Below are positions 8,656 through 17,458 of a stretch of DNA of 64,000 bases, piece by piece. The DNA is from an uncultured Alphaproteobacteria bacterium (GTDB lineage Bacteria > Pseudomonadota > Alphaproteobacteria > HIMB59 > GCA-002718135). A model generated the notes under the pieces. That model saw nothing but the letters and a program-made list of their open reading frames with translations, had not been told where the DNA came from and searched no databases. Both the position numbers and the translations under genes were made by a program. The stretch lies in NCBI GenBank assembly GCA_902573325.1, contig CACGJH010000003.1:62001-126000 (forward strand). The letters run 5' to 3'. The first letter of the stretch is position 1. The number at the start of each line of letters is the position of its first letter.

Positions 8656-10590
8656 GTGGCTAAAAAATCTACTTATAATGCCAAAGATATTGAAGTACTT
8701 GAGGGTCTTGAGCCAGTTCGTAAAAGACCGGGTATGTATATTGGAAGCACAAATCAAGATGGTCTTCATCATTTAGTTAACGAAGTACTAGATAATAGTA
8801 TAGATGAAGTTTTAGCTGGTCACGCGACCGATATAACTTTTCAATATAAAAAAGATGGTTCGATAAAAATAAAAGATAATGGAAGAGGTATTCCTATTGA
8901 TTTTCATCCAAAATATAAAAATAAAAGAGCACTTGAAGTAGTTTTAACTACACTTCACGCAGGTGGTAAATTTAACAGTAATGCTTACAAAACTTCTGGT
9001 GGATTACACGGGGTTGGGATTTCTGTTGTAAATGCATTAAGTTCTTTATTACAAGTTCAGGTATTCAAAGATGGAAAAGTGTATAAACAAGATTACTCAA
9101 AAGGAAAAGTTAAGACAAAAATAAAAATTGAAAAATGTAGCAAAAAATTAAAAGGTACAGAAATTTCTTTTATCCCAGATGAAAGCATATTTGAAGAAAC
9201 ACAATTTGTTCCAAAAAAATTATATAATTTTATAAATATGAAATCAGTATTAGTTGGAGGCACAACTATCAACTTTGAAATTGATAAAGAATTAATAAAA
9301 GATAAAACTCCTTACAAAAAAAGTTTTTTTTATAAAAAAGGAATTGAAGATTATTTTCAATTAGAATACGCAAACGACTCTAAATTATTTGAAAAAAATT
9401 TTTTATTGAAATCAAAAATTAAAGATAATGAAAATTTTGAAACTTTAATTTCATTTAATACAAATGAAAATTCAAGTTTAATGTCATATTGTAACACTAT
9501 TGAAACACCAGACGGCGGCTCTCATGAAAATGGTATTCGTAATGGAATTCTAAAAGCTATAAAACTTTATGGCCAAAAAAATCAATTCTCAAAAATCAGC
9601 AATATCAATCACAGTGATATTTTTGATTACTCTAACGTTATTATTTCAATCTTTATAAATGATCCAAGTTTTGAAGGTCAAACTAAAAAGAGAATAATAA
9701 TGCCAAATTTACAAAAAGAAATTGAAACAAAAACACAACAAGAATTTTTATTATGGTTAAATGCTAATAAGAAAAATTCAAAAATACTTTTAGATAATTT
9801 AATTGAAAGAGCTCTTCAAAGAACTGATTTATCAAAAATTAAAGAGTTAGATAGAAAAAGTATAAAAGAAAGAAATCGTCTTCCAGGTAAATTAGTAGAT
9901 TGTTCGAGTAAATCAATAAAAGATTCTGAAATATTTATTGTTGAAGGTGACAGTGCTGGAGGTTCTGCTAAGCAAGCAAGAAATAGAGAATTTCAAGCAA
10001 TACTTCCTTTAAGGGGGAAAATATTAAATGTTTATAATGTTGGGTTATCTAAAATTGCTGATAACAATGAAATACAAAATCTTATTCAATCTTTAGGTTG
10101 TGGTATTGGAAAAAACTTTGAAATTTCAAAACTTCGATATGAGAAAATAATTTTAATGACTGATGCGGACGTAGATGGTTCACATATTGCAACTCTGCTT
10201 ATTACTTTTTTTTATAAATATATGAAAAGTTTAATTGATGAAAATAAACTATATCTAGCAATGCCTCCTTTATTTAAAATTTATAACAAAAATAAATCTT
10301 TTTATGCATATGATGAAGAAGAGAAAGATAAATTAATTGAAAAAGAATTTAAGTCTGACAATTATAACATTACAAGATTTAAAGGTTTGGGTGAAATGCC
10401 AGCTGATCAATTGAAAGAGACCACAATGGATCAAAACAAAAGAAATCTAATATTGATTAACTCTGAAAAAGCTAAGAAAGATATGAAGAATACAGAAAGT
10501 TTATTCGAAACCTTAATGGGAAAACAAGCAGAGTTACGTTTTAAATTTATTCAAAATAATGCTAACTTCATTAAAAATTTAGACGTCTAA
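8656..10590 (+). CDS. parE: DNA topoisomerase IV subunit B
   Basis: ATPase subunit of a type IIA topoisomerase that unlinks replicated chromosomes. The order is the GHKL ATPase (EVLDNSIDE, GRGIPID, GGLHGVG), the transducer, and the TOPRIM domain with EGDSAGGSAK and DADVDGSHI. ParE is preferred over GyrB because of the 644-residue length without the GyrB insertion, and because the TOPRIM reads KQARNREFQA and ILNVYNVG rather than the KQGR and ILNVE forms usual in GyrB. The start codon is GTG (8656). It lies 65 bases downstream of the glnA stop hairpin arm and is followed three bases later by glpK. Confidence 0.9.
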   Translation: MAKKSTYNAKDIEVLEGLEPVRKRPGMYIGSTNQDGLHHLVNEVLDNSIDEVLAGHATDITFQYKKDGSIKIKDNGRGIPIDFHPKYKNKRALEVVLTTLHAGGKFNSNAYKTSGGLHGVGISVVNALSSLLQVQVFKDGKVYKQDYSKGKVKTKIKIEKCSKKLKGTEISFIPDESIFEETQFVPKKLYNFINMKSVLVGGTTINFEIDKELIKDKTPYKKSFFYKKGIEDYFQLEYANDSKLFEKNFLLKSKIKDNENFETLISFNTNENSSLMSYCNTIETPDGGSHENGIRNGILKAIKLYGQKNQFSKISNINHSDIFDYSNVIISIFINDPSFEGQTKKRIIMPNLQKEIETKTQQEFLLWLNANKKNSKILLDNLIERALQRTDLSKIKELDRKSIKERNRLPGKLVDCSSKSIKDSEIFIVEGDSAGGSAKQARNREFQAILPLRGKILNVYNVGLSKIADNNEIQNLIQSLGCGIGKNFEISKLRYEKIILMTDADVDGSHIATLLITFFYKYMKSLIDENKLYLAMPPLFKIYNKNKSFYAYDEEEKDKLIEKEFKSDNYNITRFKGLGEMPADQLKETTMDQNKRNLILINSEKAKKDMKNTESLFETLMGKQAELRFKFIQNNANFIKNLDV

Positions 10591-10593
10591 TTT

Positions 10594-12075
10594 ATGAAAA
10601 AATATTTTTTGGTAATAGATCAAGGAACAACAAGTTCAAGAATTGTACTGTATAATAAAAAATTTGAAATATTCGATATTGTCCAAAAAGAATTTAAACA
10701 ATATTTTCCCAATGAAGGATGGGTAGAACATAATGCAACAGAAATTTGGGATGATGTAAGAAATTTAATTTCAAAAATATTAAGAAAAAATAAGCTAAAT
10801 TCAAAAAATATAATTTCAATTGGAATTACCAATCAAAGAGAAACAACAGTTTTGTGGAATAAGAAAACTGGGAAACCAGTTTACAGAGCAATAGTCTGGC
10901 AAGATAGAAGAACAGCTAATCTTTGTGAAAATTTAAAAAAAAGGGGGATTGATAAAAAAATTCAAAAAATAACTGGTCTAGAGCTTGATCCATATTTTTC
11001 AGCTACTAAAATTAAATGGATTATTGATAATGTTAAGGAAGTAAATAAGAATTTAAAAAATAATAATTTACTTTTTGGAACAATAGACACCTGGCTATTA
11101 TGGAAATTAACCAAGGGAAAATCTCACATAACAGATATATCAAATGCCTCAAGAACCATGATTTTTGATTCTCAAAAAGAGCAGTGGTCTGACAAAATTT
11201 TAAAAATATTTAATATTCCAAAAAATATCTTACCAACTGTAGTTGAAAATGCATATGATTTTGGCTCTACTAAATTATTTGGTGATTCAATACCAATTGG
11301 AGGCATGGCTGGAGACCAACAGTCAGCAACAATTGGTCAAGCTTGTTTTAAAAAAGGGCAATCAAAAAGTACATATGGTACAGGCTGTTTTCTTCTTATG
11401 AATATTGGAGAAAAATTTAAATTATCTAAAAATAGATTACTAACAACTGTTGCTTTTAAAATAAATGGTAAAAAAATGTTTTGCTATGAAGGAAGTATTT
11501 TTGTAGCAGGCTCTGCCATACAATGGCTTCGCGATAATTTAAAATTTATAAAAGATTCTAGTGAAACTGATAAATTTTATAAAAAAGCTAATAAAGATGA
11601 AAGTTTATTTTTTGTCCCAGCCTTAACAGGACTTGGCGCCCCATATTGGAACCCTAATGCAAGAGGAACATTTTTTGGCATCACTAGAAATACGTCTAAA
11701 GAAGATATCATCAAAGCAACTTTGGACAGCCTATCTTTTCAAACTTATGAATTAATTGAGTGTATGGAAAAAGACTCTAAAACAAAGATTAATGAAATAA
11801 GAGTTGATGGAGGTATGGTTAAAAATAATAGCTTTCTACAAAGTTTAGCAAATATTTCTCAAATTAAAATTATTAGACCAAGTAATGTTGAGACTACTTC
11901 ACTTGGCGCAGCATATCTTGCAGCAATTCAATCTGGATATTTAAAAAATACAAGCCAAATAAGTAAACTTTGGAAAAGAGATAAAACAGTAAAAGCAAAT
12001 ATTAACAAATCCATTTCAACTTCTAATATTAGTAAGTGGAAATCAATTATAAATGTAGTCAATAATTTTTATTAA
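10594..12075 (+). CDS. glpK: Glycerol kinase
   Basis: Cytosolic FGGY-family kinase that phosphorylates glycerol to glycerol-3-phosphate. The N-terminal phosphate loop is DQGTTSSR, followed by the GWVEHNATEIW motif. The catalytic base is the aspartate in GGMAGDQQSA, and the C-terminal FGGY signature region includes DGGMVKNNSFLQ. The 493-residue length is standard. It starts three bases after parE ends. No glpF or glpD lies nearby, so glycerol probably enters by diffusion or an unlinked carrier. The 3' end overlaps the convergent amidotransferase gene by 17 bases. Confidence 0.96.
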   Translation: MKKYFLVIDQGTTSSRIVLYNKKFEIFDIVQKEFKQYFPNEGWVEHNATEIWDDVRNLISKILRKNKLNSKNIISIGITNQRETTVLWNKKTGKPVYRAIVWQDRRTANLCENLKKRGIDKKIQKITGLELDPYFSATKIKWIIDNVKEVNKNLKNNNLLFGTIDTWLLWKLTKGKSHITDISNASRTMIFDSQKEQWSDKILKIFNIPKNILPTVVENAYDFGSTKLFGDSIPIGGMAGDQQSATIGQACFKKGQSKSTYGTGCFLLMNIGEKFKLSKNRLLTTVAFKINGKKMFCYEGSIFVAGSAIQWLRDNLKFIKDSSETDKFYKKANKDESLFFVPALTGLGAPYWNPNARGTFFGITRNTSKEDIIKATLDSLSFQTYELIECMEKDSKTKINEIRVDGGMVKNNSFLQSLANISQIKIIRPSNVETTSLGAAYLAAIQSGYLKNTSQISKLWKRDKTVKANINKSISTSNISKWKSIINVVNNFY

Positions 12076-12880
12076 GATTTAACCAATTTGAAAGTTCTAA
12101 AGAATGGATGTCTTCATCAACTACATCATCATATATATGTAATTCTTTTTTCTCAAGATTATCAGGGTTTTGTAAAATCATTTTTTCGTTTTCAAATTCT
12201 GATAAATTTTCATATACTTTTTGTTCCAACAAAATATCTTTTCTCATTTCCATAAGTCCGGCCATCCATTTTGAATTAAATTCTGGATGGTATTGCACTG
12301 CCCAAACACTTGATTGATTTACTTCAAAGCTTATAGATTGGAATTGACTGATCTTATTTGAGGCTAGTACCTTAGTTTCTTTTGGAAGCTTTTCTGCTTC
12401 ATCATAATGCCAACATAGTGCATTAAATGATTTTTTTTTGTTTTTATACATGGGATGAATTTCACCATCTTGATTTAATGTAATATTTTTAGCTAAAACT
12501 GCTTCAAGGCCATTTGGATTTTTTCTTACTTTACCTCCTGCGGCAGTTACTAAAACCTGAAGCCCCCAACAACTACCAAATATTTTATTCTTTTTTTTAA
12601 ATAATTCTTTAGCTAAATCTATTTGATTAGTTATGGATTTTGTCATGTTATATATATTAAGTAAGCTTCCTGTCCAAGCAACCGCTTCGAAATCGTCAAG
12701 ACTTATGCCTAAAGGAAGATAATTATTATGAACAGCAGGATGAATTGTTGTAATATTGATAGTTGAACTAGAATATTTTTTTAAAATTTTTTCATATACT
12801 TGAAATTGAGTATCCATACCCAATTTTGTATACCGATCAGAAGCTTCTTTTTCATTTCCATCGACTAATAATATGTTCAT
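12059..12880 (-). CDS. Class I glutamine amidotransferase (GMP-synthase-like domain protein)
   Basis: Stand-alone class I glutamine amidotransferase domain of 273 residues. The nucleophile is C104 in GSCWGLQVL; H198 and E200 in VQYHPEF complete the triad. The family includes enzymes that remove gamma-glutamyl groups or supply ammonia to a partner, and proteins annotated as GMP synthase-like. No synthetase domain is fused and none is adjacent, so the substrate is unknown. Its 3' end overlaps glpK by 17 bases in convergent orientation, and it is divergent from iolE with 43 bases between. Confidence 0.88.
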   Translation of the reverse strand: MNILLVDGNEKEASDRYTKLGMDTQFQVYEKILKKYSSSTINITTIHPAVHNNYLPLGISLDDFEAVAWTGSLLNIYNMTKSITNQIDLAKELFKKKNKIFGSCWGLQVLVTAAGGKVRKNPNGLEAVLAKNITLNQDGEIHPMYKNKKKSFNALCWHYDEAEKLPKETKVLASNKISQFQSISFEVNQSSVWAVQYHPEFNSKWMAGLMEMRKDILLEQKVYENLSEFENEKMILQNPDNLEKKELHIYDDVVDEDIHSLELSNWLNLNKNY

Positions 12881-12923
12881 ATTTATCTTTATTTTTCATC
12901 TATCATGAAATATGTAAAACTTC

Positions 12924-13817
12924 ATGAAAATTAAACTTGGTATCGCGCCTATTGCATGGAGCAATGATGATATGCCAGAACTAGGAGGTGACACTCCGAT
13001 TGAAAAATGTTTAGAAGATGCAAGCACATCTGGATTTTCAGGTATTGAATTAGGTGGAAAATTTCCAAGAAATCCTGGAATAACAAAATATCTTTTAGAA
13101 AAATTTAATTTAAAAATGCCAGGTGGTTGGTATGGCGCAATGGTTAGAGAAAGAAGTGTGAAAGAAGAATGGATAGCACTACAAGATCATTTAAATTTAT
13201 TAAAGTTAATTAATGCTGATGTTTTTGTTTTTGCTGATGTATCTGGATCAATCCAAGGCGATCAATCAATAGCTCTTAGTAAAAGACCAATACTTGAAAA
13301 AGATGAATGGGATAGCTATTGCAAAAAAATCAGTGAATTATCTGATATGCTGATGGATGAAGGAATGCCAATGTCGTATCATGAGCATATGGGAACAATT
13401 ATACAGTCTGAGGAAGATGTAGATCGATTTATGAATATGACAAATCAAAATACATTTTTGCTTTACGATACTGGACACTTAATGTTTGCCGAAGCAAATT
13501 ATGAAAGAGTATTAAAAAATTATATTTCTCGAATTAACCATGTTCATTGTAAAGATATTAGAAAAGATGTTTTTTTAAAATCTATTAAAGATGACTTAAG
13601 TTTTAGAAAGTCTTTTTTAGATGGTGTTTTCACTGTTCCTGGAGATGGATGTATCGATTATGAACCATTAATTAAAATATTATTTGAAGAAAAGTATCAA
13701 AAATGGCTTATAATTGAAGCTGAACAGGATCCTAAAAAAGCTAACCCACTTGAATATGCTAAAATTGGATATAATTACCTTTTATCTACATTAAAAAAAA
13801 ATGGTTATACGCTTTAA
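12924..13817 (+). CDS. iolE: Inosose dehydratase (IolE family)
   Basis: TIM-barrel enzyme of the xylose isomerase-like superfamily. IolE dehydrates 2-keto-myo-inositol in inositol catabolism. The opening GIAPIAWSNDDMPELGGDTP and the GFSGIELGGKFP segment are characteristic of IolE. Metal ligands are expected in YHEHMGT, YDTGH and HVHCKDIR. At 297 residues it is full length. No other iol gene is in the window, so pathway membership is inferred from homology only. The cytochrome c' gene starts inside its last 17 bases. Confidence 0.88.
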   Translation: MKIKLGIAPIAWSNDDMPELGGDTPIEKCLEDASTSGFSGIELGGKFPRNPGITKYLLEKFNLKMPGGWYGAMVRERSVKEEWIALQDHLNLLKLINADVFVFADVSGSIQGDQSIALSKRPILEKDEWDSYCKKISELSDMLMDEGMPMSYHEHMGTIIQSEEDVDRFMNMTNQNTFLLYDTGHLMFAEANYERVLKNYISRINHVHCKDIRKDVFLKSIKDDLSFRKSFLDGVFTVPGDGCIDYEPLIKILFEEKYQKWLIIEAEQDPKKANPLEYAKIGYNYLLSTLKKNGYTL

Positions 13818-14250
13818 AATTATACTCATAATACTATCGTTGATTACGCCTACTATTTTGATGGGTCATAAAGTAACTTTAGAAGATAAATCTCTTGAAG
13901 AGATCGTTAATAATAGAATGGCTTTAATGCAAAAAGTTAAAAGCACGTCATCTCAAATATTTCGATTGTTAAAAACAAATGATTATGAAGCAATTCTTGA
14001 ATTAAACGAAACTCTGCTACACGTAGCATCGGATTTTAAAGATCACTATCCTGAAGGAAGTCAGCACAAAGGAGCTAGTGAAGAAATATGGAATGATAGA
14101 GAAACTTTTAATGAATTTAACGATAAGTTTGTTAGTGATATTGAAATGATTTCACTTAGCGCTGAATTAGAAGATAGTGAAATGTTAAATGATGCTTTTA
14201 AAGTAATGTCAGCAAATTGTGGGGCATGTCACAAAAAATTTAGAAATTAA
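13801..14250 (+). CDS. Cytochrome c' family protein, exported
   Basis: 149-residue protein with an N-terminal hydrophobic segment (residues 5-20, RFKIILIILSLITPTI) acting as signal peptide. A four-helix body follows, with one haem-binding CGACH motif at residues 140-144 close to the C-terminus, the layout of class II cytochromes c (c'). These are periplasmic and bind NO or act in electron transfer; the role here is unknown. The start overlaps iolE by 17 bases. The stop overlaps the stop of the convergent permease gene, sharing a TTAA. Confidence 0.87.
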   Translation: MVIRFKIILIILSLITPTILMGHKVTLEDKSLEEIVNNRMALMQKVKSTSSQIFRLLKTNDYEAILELNETLLHVASDFKDHYPEGSQHKGASEEIWNDRETFNEFNDKFVSDIEMISLSAELEDSEMLNDAFKVMSANCGACHKKFRN

Positions 14251-14957
14251 TTACTTAATCTTAAGTGTGGATTATATTTCCATTCTAAATATTTAACGAA
14301 TTGTACCATTAAAAAATTTAAAAATAGATAAAGTATACCTGCAGCAATAAATGCTTCTACTGGTGCAAATGTTTTTGCCATTATCTTTCTAGCGATACCT
14401 GTCATTTCCATGTAGGTTGTAAGACTAACTAAAGAGGTGGCTTTAACCATTAGTATTAATTCATTACCATAAGATGGTAAAACTTTTCGTATAGCTATAG
14501 GTAGTATAATTTTTCTTAAAAGTAAAAATTTTCCAAATCCTAGTGATAAGCCAGATTCAACCTGACTTTTCTCAATTGATTGAATGCCACCGCGAAAAAT
14601 TTCTGCTCCATATGCAACAGTATTAATTGTAAGCGCTATTACCCCACACCAAAAAGGTTCTTTTAATGCATACCACAAAAAACTTTCTCGAATAAATTTT
14701 ACAGAACCTAAACCGAAATAAATTAAATATATTTGAACAAGTAAAGGGGTTCCTCTAATGATAAAAATATAACTAGCAATTGTTCTTGATAATAATGTAA
14801 TTTTAGAAACTCTTCCTAGAGCAAATAATAATGCTAATACAAAACCAAGTGGTAGTGAAATTAATAATAATAAAATTGTATTATCTAAGCCAGATAGAAC
14901 CAAAAAGAAATTTTTATAAATAAGAGAATTTTGAATACTATTTAAAAATTCAATCAT
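14247..14957 (-). CDS. Amino-acid ABC transporter permease (HisM/GlnP type)
   Basis: 236-residue inner-membrane permease with about five transmembrane helices and the cytoplasmic EAA-like loop ESGLSLGFGKFLLLRKIILP that contacts the ATPase. It belongs to the His/Glu/Gln/Arg/opine permease family. Its start overlaps the end of the upstream permease by four bases, so the two form a heterodimer pair. Neither a binding protein nor an ATPase is adjacent on this strand. The substrate, some polar amino acid or opine, cannot be assigned. Confidence 0.92.
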   Translation of the reverse strand: MIEFLNSIQNSLIYKNFFLVLSGLDNTILLLLISLPLGFVLALLFALGRVSKITLLSRTIASYIFIIRGTPLLVQIYLIYFGLGSVKFIRESFLWYALKEPFWCGVIALTINTVAYGAEIFRGGIQSIEKSQVESGLSLGFGKFLLLRKIILPIAIRKVLPSYGNELILMVKATSLVSLTTYMEMTGIARKIMAKTFAPVEAFIAAGILYLFLNFLMVQFVKYLEWKYNPHLRLSN

Positions 14958-15661
14958 GTAGAAAATCCTTTTGAATAATTTACTTCTAGCGTTTTAAAAA
15001 CCCTACCAGAGATTGTTGTTAAACATAAATACAATATTGCGGCTGTTATTAAGAAAGTTAAAGGTGAATGCTCAACGTTAGAAGATATTCTAGATTGACG
15101 CATAATTTCAACAAGACCAGTTACAGAAATGAGGGAAGTATCTTTAAGAGTTATTTGCCATACATTCCCAATTCCTGGTAAAGCATGTCTTATAACTTGA
15201 GGGGAAATAACTTTAAAAAAAATACTAAATTTATTCATACCTAGTGCTCTTGCAGCTTCTATTTGACCCTTAGATATAGCCAAATAAGAAGCTCTTAAAA
15301 CTTCACTAGAATATGTAGCTGATATTACTGCAATGGCAATTGTCGCAATTGTAAGTGCATTTAGTTCTATATATTTATTATATCCAAATACTTTAGCAAT
15401 ACTCATAACAACAGCATTACCGCCAAAGAAAATTAGATAAATAACTAATAATTCAGGAACACCTCTTATTACTGTTGTATAAAAATTTGCAATAAATCTT
15501 GTTATTCTGTTTTGTATTATCTTTGCCCAAACTGTAATAATTGCTAAAAAAAGACCCAGCCCCATTGATAAAATGCTTACTAGTAGAGTCATGAGTGTTG
15601 CTATAAGAAATTCATCGCCCCACCCTGCATCTCCAAATACAAGTTTGTCAAATTTGAACAT
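14954..15661 (-). CDS. Amino-acid ABC transporter permease (HisQ type)
   Basis: 235-residue permease paired with the following gene (ATGA overlap). The EAA loop reads IEAARALGMNKFSIFFKVIS, the standard form for the polar amino acid family. Hydrophobic helices occupy most of the chain. It is the first gene of a two-gene unit. About 59 bases separate it from the glycosyltransferase gene upstream on the same strand. The binding protein and ATPase must be encoded elsewhere. Confidence 0.93.
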   Translation of the reverse strand: MFKFDKLVFGDAGWGDEFLIATLMTLLVSILSMGLGLFLAIITVWAKIIQNRITRFIANFYTTVIRGVPELLVIYLIFFGGNAVVMSIAKVFGYNKYIELNALTIATIAIAVISATYSSEVLRASYLAISKGQIEAARALGMNKFSIFFKVISPQVIRHALPGIGNVWQITLKDTSLISVTGLVEIMRQSRISSNVEHSPLTFLITAAILYLCLTTISGRVFKTLEVNYSKGFST

Positions 15662-15720
15662 ATAAAAGTAAACAAGTAATGATGAAAAATATACTTGTCT
15701 ACCTTCTAATATATGAAATT

Positions 15721-16695
15721 TTAAATCAGAACTTTTTCTATTTCTTCAATAACTCTAGAGACAGGTATTTTATTGATATTTTTTGAGTTAAAATCACTTG
15801 AAGATATCGAAAATAGATTTGGATTTTCAGGAGTAAATTTTGTAGAATCTTTTGGACCAAAGAGTTTAATTAATGGACAATATCCAGTTGATAACATATG
15901 ACTAACACCACTATCGTTCGATATGGCTAATTGTAAATATTTGGTGGTAGCCATAATAATTTCTATATTTTGAAATCCAGTAATATGATCCTCGATAAAT
16001 ATTGAGTGAGGATAAAGATTTTTTAATTTTTCTTTTAAATATACTTCATCAGGTCCAATAAAAAAAACTATAGTCTTATTATTTACTTGAAGATAGTTAC
16101 ATAACTCGATGTATTTCTCTAAAGGCCAAATCTTATTCTTTTCTCCAGCACCAGGTGCAATTCCTACATAGCTTTTATGTTTTAATAAAATATTACTTAT
16201 TATTCCCTCTAGATTTTCACTTATTGGAATTTTAAAATCATCTCTATTTTTTTTAATAACTATTAAATCTAATAAATCTAAAATGTAGTTTAAATAATAC
16301 TTTCTTTTCTTATCACTTTTAATTTTTTTGGAAGAAAAAAAACCATTAGCTGATCCAGAAATAAAATTTTTATGCTTGATACGTTTTAATGCTATAGTTC
16401 TTATTACTGATTTTTGTGTATCTAAAATATAATCAAAAAATTCATTATCTAATTTATATCTTTTTGATATTTTATTCCAAAAAAATGGATTAAGATCTGA
16501 TTGGTCAAGAATCTCATCAATATAATTACTTGCAATGAATTTAAGAGTGCTTGAATAAACAGTCTTACCCTTATTAGTAAGCCAATATAGTTTATAGTTT
16601 GGAAGTCTTGTTTTAATTTCGTGAAGAAGTTGTAATTTAATTATTCCATCTCCAATTTTTTCACCATTTGAAAAAACTAAAATTTTTTTAGTCAT
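15721..16695 (-). CDS. Glycosyltransferase family 9 (heptosyltransferase-like)
   Basis: About 324 residues with a GT-B fold. GT9 enzymes add heptoses or related sugars during lipopolysaccharide core assembly at the inner face of the cytoplasmic membrane. The nucleotide-sugar binding half has GIAPGAGEKNKIWPLEKY and the conserved SNDSGVSHML motif near the C-terminus. An upstream in-frame GTG at 16713 exists, but the ATG at 16695 (MTKKILVFSNG) starts the Rossmann strand directly and is preferred. The acceptor sugar is unknown. Confidence 0.87.
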   Translation of the reverse strand: MTKKILVFSNGEKIGDGIIKLQLLHEIKTRLPNYKLYWLTNKGKTVYSSTLKFIASNYIDEILDQSDLNPFFWNKISKRYKLDNEFFDYILDTQKSVIRTIALKRIKHKNFISGSANGFFSSKKIKSDKKRKYYLNYILDLLDLIVIKKNRDDFKIPISENLEGIISNILLKHKSYVGIAPGAGEKNKIWPLEKYIELCNYLQVNNKTIVFFIGPDEVYLKEKLKNLYPHSIFIEDHITGFQNIEIIMATTKYLQLAISNDSGVSHMLSTGYCPLIKLFGPKDSTKFTPENPNLFSISSSDFNSKNINKIPVSRVIEEIEKVLI

Positions 16696-16917
16696 ATTAG
16701 AACACTTTAACACAAATTTTTTAAGAGTCTAATTTTGAAAAATTGTAGGATTAAATATCGTAAATAAAACAAAACATTTCGAGGATGGTAAAAGGTGACA
16801 TTTACGACCTAATTAACTAACCAAAAATTAACAAAACTTAGACTTTTCTCTAATAAAAGCTGAGTAGTTTATCTTTGCGAAAGCAGAAAAGTTACCTTCA
16901 AAAAAAAGTAAAAAAAG

Positions 16918-16993
<76 letters not shown>

Positions 16994-17045
16994 ACAAGAC
17001 ATCAGATAAAGTATTTATAATTAAATTCAATTAAAAATAGGATAA

Positions 17046-17225
17046 TTAATCAGATTTTATTTGCAGCCCATGTTCATCAGTTAGCCATTTCATCAAATCA
17101 AGACTAGCACATTTTTTTGAACAAAAAGGTATAAATGGTTCCTTAGAAACCTTTTTACATGTTGGGCATTTAGATTTTTTTTTTAAAGAAATGATATTAT
17201 TTTTTTTAGATTTTTTTATTTCCAT
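17046..17225 (-). CDS. yacG: YacG-like small zinc-binding protein (DNA gyrase inhibitor family)
   Basis: A 59-residue ORF found by translating the minus strand. A lysine-rich N-terminus is followed by a four-cysteine zinc site, CPTC (from residue 20) and FCSKKC (residues 34-39), then [14 protein letters not shown]. This pattern is that of YacG, which binds gyrase and inhibits it in E. coli. The usual order is the zinc ribbon followed by a segment such as L.RW, here LMKWL. It overlaps the end of infA by 10 bases on the same strand. In alphaproteobacteria yacG often lies near infA, which supports the call. Confidence 0.82.
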   Translation of the reverse strand: MEIKKSKKNNIISLKKKSKCPTCKKVSKEPFIPFCSKKCASLDLMKWLTDEHGLQIKSD

Positions 17226-17434
17226 CTAAAAGTAATTCTGCCTTTTGTTAAATCATAAGGTGTCATTTCTACTGTCACTTTATCACCAGCTAATACTCTT
17301 ATTCTATTTTTTCTCATTTTTCCTGATGAGTGAGCTAGAATTTCATGATCATTTTCTAATTTTACTTTAAACATTGCATTTGGAAGAAGTTCTAATACAA
17401 CTCCTTGAAATTCAATCGATCCTTCTTTTGGCAT
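17216..17434 (-). CDS. infA: Translation initiation factor IF-1
   Basis: 72-residue OB-fold protein that binds the A site of the 30S subunit during initiation. The chain [20 protein letters not shown] with later [11 protein letters not shown] and GRITFRWK is a nearly full match to IF-1. It lies 24 bases downstream of hisD and overlaps yacG, so it is probably transcribed with the murA-hisG-hisD run. Confidence 0.98.
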   Translation of the reverse strand: MPKEGSIEFQGVVLELLPNAMFKVKLENDHEILAHSSGKMRKNRIRVLAGDKVTVEMTPYDLTKGRITFRWK

Positions 17435-17458
17435 ATTTTTATAAGCTTATAGTAAAAA

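Noticed and set aside
8656..10590. Calling the topoisomerase B subunit GyrB
   Set aside because: The length and the TOPRIM wording (KQARNREFQA, ILNVYNVG) fit ParE better; a small chance of misassignment remains.
16696..16917. A possible small RNA between the GT9 gene and tRNA-Phe
   Set aside because: Weak pairings such as ACTTTTCT with AGAAAAGT and GTAAA with TTTAC are visible, but no known RNA core was recognised and AT-rich DNA gives such pairings by chance.
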